Positions 11,787 through 20,699 of a stretch of 64,000 nucleotides of DNA are shown piece by piece. Below the pieces are notes generated by a model that had not been told where the DNA came from, searched no databases, and was given only the letters and a program-made list of their open reading frames with translations. The stretch's first letter is position 1; every line of letters starts with the position of its first letter. Source of the DNA: Akanthomyces muscarius (Eukaryota > Ascomycota > Sordariomycetes > Hypocreales > Cordycipitaceae); NCBI RefSeq assembly GCF_028009165.1, contig NC_079246.1:2666001-2730000 (forward strand), in the 5' to 3' direction. Position numbers and translations under genes: made by a program.

Positions 11787-12661
11787 TCATGCCCTTTTCT
11801 CAGCAATGTACACGTATAGACTTTCGCACACTTTGACTCTGCCGTCCACCGCTAACCTGTTCCATTCTTCAATGAAGAGCGGTTTAGCATTCTCATAAAA
11901 ATCAGCTCCAACTATATTGCTCATGGCTGCTGCCTGCACGACTTTTTCGAACTGGTTCTCGAGCTGCGTTTTCTCAAGGTATTTGATGTCTTGGCCGGGG
12001 CGCTTTTCGATTATGGTTGCAAATTCGACGTCTAAGCCCTGCGATCTCAGAACCGCACGGAAAGAAGTTATCGAGCATATCCATGAGCGATCGGATGCAT
12101 ATTGAACGCCTAATTGCTTGCAGACTTTTTCCATAATGGTCCCCTCTGGGATACTTTGTTCGCTTGGTATGTCGATCACCATCCTTCCATTGGGCTTGAG
12201 GTAATCTGCCATTTGGCAACTATCTCTTCCCCTTTATCCAGCAGAACGAAAGCATTGGAGCATAAAATCAGATCAAAGGACTGTTTTCCCAGTGCTGAGC
12301 AAGTCTCCAAATCCGACATGTCGTGCTGTAAGAGTTGAACGTGCGGCTTCAAAGCTGGGTCCTCATCCAACTTGCGCCGCGCAACATCGAGCATAGCTTT
12401 GCTGGCATCAATGCCAATGATTGTACCATTGCGTGCCAGTTTAGGGGCCGCGTAGAAAACCTCAAGCCCGGTGCCGCATCCCAGCGATAAAATTCTGTCG
12501 TCTGGACACACGCCGACAAGGTCCATCAGTCTCTGAGTGTAATCTGGGTGCCAAGAGTCATCGTGATCGATAGCACGGGGTTCATACAAAGCGCTTGCCA
12601 TTTCATACTGACTTTTGTTCTTGCGATCGCCAGTCTTTGCAAAGTACGCATAGGTGCACAT
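11787..12661 (-). pseudogene. SAM-dependent methyltransferase gene with a one-base frameshift
   Basis: Class I methyltransferase fold: the SAM-binding motif LSLGCGTGLE lies near residue 60, followed by GTIIGIDASKAML and QSFDLILCSNAF. The N-terminal reading frame runs from 12661 to a stop at 12176; the C-terminal part continues in another frame from 12212 to a stop at 11787 (KPNGRMVIDIPSEQ onward). The break is at about 12205-12213, where the two frames meet in the middle of a typical AKW-x-DYLKP strand. The 875-nt span lacks exactly one base for a 291-residue protein, and no splice-site pair repairs the phase. It is either a recent pseudogene or an assembly error. The gene is divergent from the GNAT gene. 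Product specificity cannot be told. Confidence 0.75.
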
Positions 12662-12982
12662 CCTGCTTGCGGAGTCGCGAATGGGCCTACCCTAGATTTT
12701 CCCAACGGTGCGACGGTTGTCTGTCACAGGAGGGCAGACAACGAATAAAGAGCGATGAAAAATGCTAATTGCCCGGCGGAACTTTCAAGTCTTGTGCACC
12801 TGGGGGGACCGCACCAAAGTGAGTTAGTGATCATGTGTTGTCAGCTTCATAACATGCGGGGTAACATCCGCTCGATCGGACCACGGTGCGATATCACCGG
12901 CTTCACTGACTATGCGTATCCAACACGGGCGTCAACTCATGAGAAAAATAAACGTTTCGTCTCACCACAGAAACAGCAAAAT
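12662..12982. promoter_or_regulatory. Divergent promoter, methyltransferase and GNAT genes
   Basis: 321 bp between two start codons that point apart, so it must hold both promoters. No specific sites were recognised. Confidence 0.45.
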
Positions 12983-13692
12983 ATGCTCAATAACATCTCT
13001 ACCACCCGTCTGCTGCTGAGATCAGTCAGGACGAACGAAGAGGGCTCTATTGACCTGGAGAGATTTCACACACTCTGGAGCAGTGAGCAAGCTACAAGAT
13101 GGAGGTTTGTCTGCTGGACTTTTGTCTTATGTGACTCGACATTTCCTAACTAATTCTCAGCCAACGTGGACCATGCAGGACTCTGGAGGAGAGCAAGGCC
13201 TGGATGGCGGGCATCGTTCCCATACCGGTGCGGACTAACAAAACCCGAGTTTCATACTGTGTGCTGTACGCCAGGGGTAACGAAGGATTAGTCAATCCTA
13301 CAGAGATCGCCGAGAAACACTGGAAAATGGCAGGAGTCGTTACGCTATTGCCTACCAATTTCAAGCTCGAAGACGAGGTCGATGACTGCGTGCGCGGACC
13401 CAATGACCCATACAAGGCCGTCGAGCTTGGCTATCTGTTTTTGCCGGAGGTTTGGGGGAAGGGTTTCGCAACTGAAAGCGTTCGGGCCGTGCTCGATGCA
13501 TACCGGCACAATGTGACTACTGACTCGCTATACCCTACAGAAATCCAGGCCAACGCACATGCCCAAAATGTAGCAAGTCGGCGTGTGCTCGAAAAGAGTG
13601 GCTTCAAGGAAGTTGGCCGGTTTGACGGTGAAGCCTGCCTGCCGCTAGTGGATGGCGCGAAGAAATACACCGTGGTACACTTCCGCGCGTAG
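12983..13692 (+). CDS. GNAT-family N-acetyltransferase (RimJ/RimL-like)
   Basis: Transfers an acetyl group from acetyl-CoA, probably to an amine of a protein or small molecule. The exons are 12983-13104 and 13161-13692, giving 217 residues. The intron (GTTTGT...CTCAG) restores the frame as ...SEQATRW-SQRGPC. The N-terminus ISTTRLLLRS is the usual first strand of RimL-type enzymes. The segment ELGYLFLPEVWGKGFATESVRAVLDAYR contains the acetyl-CoA pyrophosphate-binding loop (xGKGFAT). The tail NVASRRVLEKSGFKEVGRFDG is the typical motif B region. The ATG at 12983 immediately precedes this conserved start. Confidence 0.87.
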
Positions 13693-14119
13693 GATTAATG
13701 CGCGTTGTAGGGTAGCGTTGCTCACTGCCTGTACTGAAAAATAAATAAATAAAAATAAAATTAGAAATGCGAGGTTCGTGTCGCGTCCGCAGTGTAGATC
13801 CAGTTAGCACATCTTTCCGCGTACATGTGATTCGTAGTAGGTACGTTGATATACTTACACGATGACCTGTCCCTCCACCCGGCTGGATATAGACTGGTTA
13901 GTAGTAGAAAAACTAGGAAGCTTGATTCATGGAATGTGCTATAAAAAATTCTTCAAGTATTATTGCTAGAATTTGCTGTGCCAGATTTCAACGGCAAGTG
14001 AGTGCCGTCGAGACCTCCGTCAAGTGGTAGGACCCAATCCCCTGCACTCCAAGCCGCAAGTAAGGGATGTTGCATGATCACAACAAGTACTTGAGTTATT
14101 TCAGGCTGAAACCCTTCGA
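13693..14119. other. Convergent intergenic spacer
   Basis: 427 bp between the 3' ends of the GNAT gene and the Zn2Cys6 regulator. It is A/T-rich near 13735-13765 and holds no gene. Confidence 0.5.
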
Positions 14120-15469
14120 TTACATGATGCTCACTACCGGCCGCACAAATGCGTCCACCTCGCCAATGGCCGCGATACTATCCATTAGATCTGGAGCCAG
14201 TGGCTCCGTGAATAGTGCGTCTCTCGCAGCGACGATACCAGCCCACGTAGTCGCCGACTTGGCATCCCAGAGCCCCGCGCGCATGGTGAACGCGATCCTG
14301 CCTGAGCACTGGACGGAGTCACCCCGAAGGGCGCGATAAACGGACAGTGTGTACACGGCGACAATCCACGTACGGCGTACGCTCTCCGCGAGGATCCAGT
14401 CGTGCCACTGCCGAGCGACCGCAGAGTGGGAGACAGCCGTCGCGGAAGGAGTATACGACGGCCCGTCAGAGGCAAACGTCAATCGCGGCAAGAAGAGGTT
14501 AGCCTGTATCGTGAGCCTCTTGAGCCAAGAGAGCAGCGTCTCCATGTGAGTCTCCGCGAGCGAGCGCTGGCGAATGTCGCCGTCGAAAAGACGAATGTAC
14601 AGTACCAAGAAACCAGCTTGGATCCTGGGCAGCCACTCGCACAGCGGTTGCGCTACGTCAGCGCACGTCGGCGGGAGGAATATACTGTTTGCGGTGCGCT
14701 CGAAAAGCTGCCACGTAATCTCCTCGGTGGCATCCTTCTTGACCGCATACGCAGCCAAGCACGCGAAGGCGTCCTGGAGGCAAGAAGGGAAGCCCGTGTC
14801 AGCGTACAATTCCTTGTGTATGAAGGGGCACTGCCCGTCGCGCGCCCAGCCGTGCACCCAGCGGCCGATGGTCTTGACGAAATCTCTGTGCGCAGAGGCG
14901 CGAACGGGGCGGTCTTGGCTAGGGTCAGGCAAGCGACTGGGTGCTGGAGGACTGTATGCAGCGTATGCATCGAAGTCATCTGTGGACACTTGCGCGAGCC
15001 AGAACTGCGGCGGGAGTGGCAGAGCTTCACAGGAGGCGGGCCCGGTCGCATCTACGATGGAGGAGCTTGCATCTCTATCGCTACTTCCAAGAAAACCATT
15101 GAAAGTACTGTCATCATATATGGGTGGTATACTTTGGATCTGCGCCCGAGCCTTGCTTGCGCAAGCATCAACGGCCATGCTCTCGCCCAAGGCGCAGGCC
15201 GCTACTTCATCGGGTTGCACCACGGCGACAGGACCACCAGGTTCAATACTCCTGCCACTCTGCGCAGATGTGTCGACGGAAGCGGTATGCTCAGAAGCTT
15301 TGGGGCGGCGGGTGTAGGGGCGGACGGATGGGTAACAGCAGTCGACGGCGCGGTCTACGCACCGGCGACAGGCGGGTAAGCTCTTGTCGCAGCGGCGTTT
15401 TGCGCGGGTGCAGGGGAAGCAAGCCTTTCCGTTGAACTTTTGGAGATTTCGAGGCTCCCTTTGGTGCAT
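14120..15469 (-). CDS. Zn2Cys6 transcription factor, short form
   Basis: A 449-residue predicted nuclear regulator in a single exon. The binuclear zinc cluster is near residues 17-44: CFPC-x6-C-x6-CRRC-x6-C (ACFPCTRAKRRCDKSLPAC...). A basic RPYTRRPK segment follows. The rest is helical with no recognised fungal_trans domain, so it belongs with the smaller regulators of this class. The first true ATG is at 15469 (MHQREPRNLQKF); frame upstream of it lacks an ATG. It is divergent from the short-chain dehydrogenase gene across a 969-bp region that carries repeated CGGAA sites, the half-site type such regulators bind. That arrangement suggests it may control the dehydrogenase and itself, which is inference. 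Confidence 0.88.
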   Translation of the reverse strand: MHQREPRNLQKFNGKACFPCTRAKRRCDKSLPACRRCVDRAVDCCYPSVRPYTRRPKASEHTASVDTSAQSGRSIEPGGPVAVVQPDEVAACALGESMAVDACASKARAQIQSIPPIYDDSTFNGFLGSSDRDASSSIVDATGPASCEALPLPPQFWLAQVSTDDFDAYAAYSPPAPSRLPDPSQDRPVRASAHRDFVKTIGRWVHGWARDGQCPFIHKELYADTGFPSCLQDAFACLAAYAVKKDATEEITWQLFERTANSIFLPPTCADVAQPLCEWLPRIQAGFLVLYIRLFDGDIRQRSLAETHMETLLSWLKRLTIQANLFLPRLTFASDGPSYTPSATAVSHSAVARQWHDWILAESVRRTWIVAVYTLSVYRALRGDSVQCSGRIAFTMRAGLWDAKSATTWAGIVAARDALFTEPLAPDLMDSIAAIGEVDAFVRPVVSIM

Positions 15470-15951
15470 GCTGTTCTTTTTTCTTTCGTCCCCCAAAAAG
15501 GATCTTCCGTCTCTTATCGCCGCACCTTGCAGAAGCCGAGTTTCAGAGACTTCGATGGTCTACGACTGCCTGGTGGCGCAGAGACCTGACGAAGGACTGC
15601 AAATTGGATGAGTGCTCGTGGGAGATCAAGTCGATTGATCAGCAGACTCCGTGTTCTCTCTGCGGCAATTTTGCTGGGGAGTGCTTGATATGGCCGCGAG
15701 CAGCGGAAGAATGATTCAGGCTCCGGCTTGCCCGTATCTGCTCGGCGATTTCTGTTCTTGGGGGTGCTATGGTCTGCTGGGGCGCGGGACTTCAGGTTGC
15801 TCCAGCTAGCTGGCAATGGACAGTGGTGATGCCGAGATTGCATTAGCATAAAGGATTAAGAAGACTGAGCACTGTGTTTGATCACGCTGACCACATTCAC
15901 GGTGAGCAATGTCGTGGGTGCTATTTGCTTACAAACAAGGCTGGTCAGCGA

Positions 15952-16170
15952 CGGAAACTTGGGTGACTGGGTGGTGGAACATTGCGCAACTTTTGCCCCA
16001 CCAGGCGGAAGCTGGCCAACACTGACTAATTCAGCCATCACTGCAATTACGAAGTAGGAAAATAATTCTGCGTCAACTTAGAAAATATAGTACTTCGATG
16101 CGGAACTTTGGTGACTGGCTGTGCTGATATTGCCTACCTTCGGCCTTCGCAGAGCGGAAACTGGCTGACA
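15952..16170. promoter_or_regulatory. Duplicated promoter module with four CGGAA half-sites
   Basis: Four similar direct elements start at 15952 (CGGAAACTTGGGTGACTGG), 16006 (CGGAAGCTGGCCAACACTG), 16101 (CGGAACTTTGGTGACTGG) and 16155 (CGGAAACTGGCTGACAACT). Within each pair the spacing is the same (54 bp), and the second pair lies 149 bp from the first. The core is CGGAA-x-CT-x-GG. CGG triplets are the usual contacts of Zn2Cys6 proteins, and the flanking gene encodes one. The repeat is seen directly; the operator role is inferred. Confidence 0.6.
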
Positions 16171-16302
16171 ACTCCCGCTGTAGTTAAGGAGTGCGTGAAT
16201 CAATCAGCACAGATGGTGAAAAATTGTTAATTGAAGGCAGAACATTGGGAATCACTATAATTGATCTATGATTGATCATGGCGATGAGCGTGTCAAGACT
16301 GG

Positions 16303-16310
16303 TATATAAA
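16303..16310 (+). promoter_or_regulatory. TATA box of the dehydrogenase gene
   Basis: TATATAAA lies 129 bp upstream of the ATG at 16439 and downstream of the CGGAA module. A CT/AC-rich leader follows, as is usual for a regulated fungal promoter. Confidence 0.6.
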
Positions 16311-16438
16311 GGACATGCATACCAGATAGCTTAGATCCCAAACCACCAACACGATCCCGGCCAATTTCACATCAAACACTTTTTGCCACACATTTACTTG
16401 CATACAAACTGTTTTCGTCACAAATTAAATCTTCAGAA

Positions 16439-17464
16439 ATGGCAGTCGATACTACTTTCCCGGTCAAGACCACCCACAAAGCCTCTTACGAGTCCATCTC
16501 GCCCTCGCTCAAAGAGCTCTCTCAAGCAGGCCGCACTATTCTCGTTACTGGCAGCTCAGGCGGCATCGGTCTTGCCATCGTGCGCGGCTTCGCAGAAGCC
16601 CATGCGTCTACCGTCATTCTGACAGGCCGCACCGTCGAGACCCTGTCCGCTGTGGCGTCGAAGCTCGCAGCCGACTTTCCCAAGACCAAGTTTGTGTCTA
16701 AAGCGCTTGACGTTGCCAACATCGATGCCATCGACGCCTTTTGGGACGAGCTGGAGGCGCAGAACACGACGGTCGATGTGCTTGTGCTGAGCGCTGCGCG
16801 AGTCTCCACGCCGATGCCCATCGTCAAGCTCGGCCACCGCGAGACTCGTGCCGACTTCCAAGTCAATGTCGGCTCCAACGCCGCTTTCGCTGATCGCTTC
16901 TACAGCCAGTCCAAGCGCGATGCGGGGAAAAAGCTGGTGAGTGTGAATTCGATGCGCCAATGTCATTTCGTCAGGTTTTGTGCGTGTGACTAATTGGTGG
17001 CATATCAACAGTTCCTTGTCAACATCTCAACCCTCATTGTCCACGACATGAACTACGCAGCGCACTTTCCAAACTATAGCGCGTCCAAGGCCGCGGGCAC
17101 CATGTTGCTGCAGAATATGAGCTATGGGGTGCCGGCGTCGGATATGCAAATCGTCTCGTTCCATCCAGGCTCCATCTTTACACCTGGCGCGCGGAAAGCG
17201 GGCTTCACTGAGGATTCTCTTCCTTATGATGATGGTGAGTTAAGCTGATTGTCAGGCGCAACCAAAACAGAATTGACTAATCGCATGGATATAGAATCGC
17301 TACCTGGGCACTTCGCCGTTTGGGCGGCTTCTGATCAGGCATCTTTCCTCCATGGACGATTTGTCTGGGCATCGTGGGACGTGAATGAGCTGCAGTCAGG
17401 TGAGGCGCGCAAGCGTATCGACGATGACGCCGCCTATCTACGTCTCGGTGTTCATGGCCTGTAA
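16439..17464 (+). CDS. Short-chain dehydrogenase/reductase
   Basis: NAD(P)-dependent oxidoreductase of the classical SDR family. The exons are 16439-16936, 17012-17234 and 17295-17464, giving 296 residues. The Rossmann glycine motif TGSSGGIG is near residue 37, the cofactor-choice region LTGRT follows, and the catalytic Tyr and Lys are in NYSASKAAG, with the Ser in LVNISTLIV. FHPGSIFTPGAR is the usual post-catalytic loop. The C-terminus is short and soluble, with no targeting signal. The substrate is not predictable. It sits between two Zn2Cys6 regulator genes, divergent from one and convergent with the other, and has a strong TATA box, so it is probably inducible. Confidence 0.9.
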
Positions 17465-17972
17465 TATCTGAGAGGCGCAGAGAACAGGGAATGCTGAGAG
17501 CCTCAACAGATATTTACTGAGCTGCCGGGGAGAGAGTCTGAGATACTGCTTGGGTAATAGCAACGGCAGAAGTTTCTGAAGGAGCAGCCTAGTTGGGTGC
17601 TATAGTTTTAGCTGTGTCTACACTCAAATAGTAAATGTCTGTGTGATGAATTTCGACAGACTTTTGTCTATTTCTGGACCGAATTCAATAGCTAAAAGTG
17701 CTACTGTTGCTGGGTATGAACGGAATTATGTCTACGTTTGAAATGAGCAATCAGACCACCTCAGCCAATTTACAAAATGACGAGAACGAATGCAAAATGC
17801 TGACCCAGGGACATGATCAGGTCATGCATACCCAAGAGCAAACTCGTCTATTACTTAAGGGAAGCAAGGTTAGCAGGAATATTTAGGATGCTGCCACAGA
17901 AAGGCGTGTTGGTAATTGGTTACATTTAATACACCCCATAATCTATCATAGCTCTTGCCTCATTTGACTCCA
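17465..17972. other. Convergent intergenic spacer
   Basis: 508 bp between the SDR gene and the second regulator. Only short frames are present, and no gene is supported. Confidence 0.5.
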
Positions 17973-20182
17973 TCATTGGCTTGTGTTGTTCATCTGCACA
18001 TCGTCAAAATTCCACGCTGAGCCCTCCAAAAGTCCCACGAACCAGCGTGGCCCGGCACTGCCCGCAAGGCGGTGCCATGGACGACCCAGAAGCGCTTCGT
18101 CCATGTACATCGGCTCCGAGTATGACGGCGCCGCCCGGGTCCCTGCCGCCAGCGCCTCGTCAATCTGTCGCAGGCGGTTCTCGTACCACGCCTTGATAAA
18201 GGATGTCTTTTGCGACGTGCCCGCGTAGCGGCCCGGCTCGTCCATCTCCTCCTGCGTGACGCCGACCACGCGCGTCTCGCGCACAAAGTGCTCCACGTTG
18301 ACCCTCCGGCGCTGCTCGGCCACCTGCAGGCGACCGACGATCTTGGTCAGGAAGCCCGAGAAGTCGAGCATGCGCCGCGCCGCCGCGGTGTCCCAGTCGG
18401 GCGCGTCCACTACCAACAGCCGCGAGCAAATCACCATGACGAAGCCCGTCTGGCCGGGCGCGGCGAGGGCCTGGAAGCGGGCGCTGGTGGCCGGCACGTT
18501 GGTCACTGTCTCGAAGAAGGCGTTGGCGGCCATGAGGCAGTTGCGCAGGGCGGTGGCCCGGTAGTGGCGCTGCCCCGCGGGGTCTGCGGCGCCCGTCTCG
18601 GGCAGGTCGCCGAGGTAGGTCGCGGGCTCGTACAGCCGGACGAGGAGGTACTGCCGCGTGAGGTCAAAGTAGCGCGCAAAGTGGTCGATCTGGTCGGGGG
18701 AGCAGTGCGGGAGGCGCTTGGTCAGCTCTGCGTAGGTGAGGGACTCGAGGATGGTGTCGAGGTCGGCACGCAGCGTCGTGACGTTCTCGTCGACGAGGAA
18801 GAGATAGGGGCGCCCTCGCGCGGTGTCGTTGGCTGAGCCGAAGAACTCGGAGATGCGATCTTCGATCTGCATCAGGCGCACGACTTGCTGGAGGAGAAAG
18901 TCGGAAGGGTACTCGCCGGCCTGGGCGAGGGCGTCAGCGCAAAAGTCGACGTATTGGCAGCGCATAGTCGTGTTGCGGCCGAATTGACCCGAATTTCTGG
19001 TTTGTTAGCTTGAAGAATGAAGTGTTGCGATTGTACGTACATGGATAGTAGGTAATAGACACCAAGAAACGCTCGCATTTCATCCGACGATGGCGCCTTT
19101 GGAACGTTGATGTCTTTTGTCGCTCTCACATCGTCTGGGGCATTATCCATCCCGATCTGCTTGAGAAGTTCGCGTGGAATTTTGGTGATCCCAAGATTAT
19201 GTGCGTAGCCTGTTGCCAGATATGTGAGGTTCGTAATCTGCTGGTCGTATAAACTCTGCAAATCCGCCCTTCTTCTTGTTAGTTTTGACGGAATTACTCG
19301 AAGGGGCGCGCGTACCAAGCAATGACAATTAGCAATCCTTGCAGGACATCAAGACTTCGCTCCTCTTCGACAAGCATATGCTGGCTAATGTATGCAATCA
19401 CGTTGCGCTTCATCTTTTTTAATCTCGCCACTGGTAATGGGGCCGAGGAGAGCATGACTGCCCGAAATAGACACGGCTTGGACTCGCACAACTCCTGGGC
19501 CGTCAAGTCCCCCGGAATCCACACAAAGGGAAAATTATAGAGACAAGTGTCGCGGTAAATAGCCAAGATCCTCTCTGCCTGCGGCCAGGTGAGGCCCAGC
19601 GGCGGTGGGGGCTGCGTGGATGGCCAGCTAGTCGAGCTCTGACGCGGAGGTGCCGGCGATGCTTTTGATGTTGTTGTAGAGCTCGCAGGTGATGATATTG
19701 AAGGAAGCACAGGGCTCTGTATATGCGCTTGGCTGCTGGGCGTTTGCGCGGGACTGGACGAGCCGCTCATAGCCAAGCTGCGCGAGGTAAGGGAATTCTG
19801 CGCCTCAATGGCTGTTGTCAAAGCATCCAGGCGGTCTTCTAGAGATGCGACCCGGCTGCAGATGAGTTAGCCTCATCCCGACAACGGTGGCAGGGGAAGC
19901 TTACTTGTTGAGCGGTTTTACGAGTCGCGGCTTTCGCAAGCTTTTAGTGGTTTTTGCTGTACACCTTATTCCGATTCTCTCACATCTGCGAACCGCTCGT
20001 CAGCTTCGTAGCCCGACCGAGATGTGAGCCTGGATGACGACGCACCTTTCACAGTTGACATCGTCAGCGCCGCCGTTGATGTCGGTGAAATTACAGCGCG
20101 CCTTGGCATTGGTGCATGGGATGCAAGCCCTGCGCCTACGCGGCGGACTCGTCGACCGTTCGGGCGGCGTGAGACCCTGCAT
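17973..20182 (-). CDS. Zn2Cys6 transcription factor with middle homology region
   Basis: A 669-residue regulator assembled from five exons: 20046-20182, 19905-19985, 19316-19855, 19041-19268 and 17973-18996. The zinc cluster is split by the first intron: CIPCTNAKARC...CER from exon 1 and CERIGIRC from exon 2, which together give the correct C-x2-C-x6-C spacing. A coiled-coil-like ASLEDRLDALTTAIEAQ follows, then a Ser/Thr/Pro linker, then a regulatory domain of the Leu3-like type (SLDVLQGLLIVIAW, TYLATGYAHNLGITK, MRAFLGVYYLLSM). Introns are 44-60 nt with CTAAC-type branch sites, and all phases close. It is convergent with the SDR gene. The target is unknown. Confidence 0.87.
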
Positions 20183-20699
20183 GACCGGTTGTCTTTCTCC
20201 AGGCTATGTATAATGGGAAGTTCCCGATGAATTGCGATAGATCGAGGCTTCAGCGGGTTAGATTGCCTCGCGCTCCTAAGCCGGTTTTGCGGGGAGGAAA
20301 TGATGTGAGGGGAGAGGGCGCTCGCGCGGATAGACATGGATTTCATGGATACAATAAGCAGAGAAGGCCGCGCAACACGGATTTGGACACTCTTTACCTG
20401 GGCGTCAGCGACTGTAGTCGGCGAGCGGACTGTTAGATGCGGCGACCCCAGCGGGTTAGCACTAGTACGGATGATTATATTGCGGGATAAAGAGTACTTA
20501 TATATTGGCGGAGCTACAGCTAGCAACCCAGTTGACACTAACAATTGGCCTGACCTGAAGCAACCCTGTTACTGCGCAAAAATATTAAACTTTGGCGGGC
20601 CTGGCGTAACATTGTATTACATGGTGGCCCCAGTGGTATGTTTCTTGCATGATATTTTTCAAAGGGTAAAATAGTGCCATGACATTCTCTTTATAAGTT
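20183..20699. other. Promoter side of the regulator and 3' side of the SP-RING gene
   Basis: 517 bp holding upstream sequence of the 20182 start and the promoter-distal end of no recognised gene; the SP-RING gene ends at 20700. No recognisable coding region or regulatory repeat is seen. Confidence 0.45.

Noticed and set aside
11787..12661. Two separate small genes in the methyltransferase region
   Set aside because: The two frames are complementary halves of one fold that meet inside a conserved strand; two independent genes are unlikely.
14402..15379. A 325-codon frame on the plus strand
   Set aside because: It is exactly antisense to the Zn2Cys6 gene at 14120-15469 and shows no recognisable motif.
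18210..18836. A 208-codon plus-strand frame
   Set aside because: It is antisense to the GC-rich last exon of the regulator at 17973-20182; the Arg/Gly/Val-rich translation is a composition effect.
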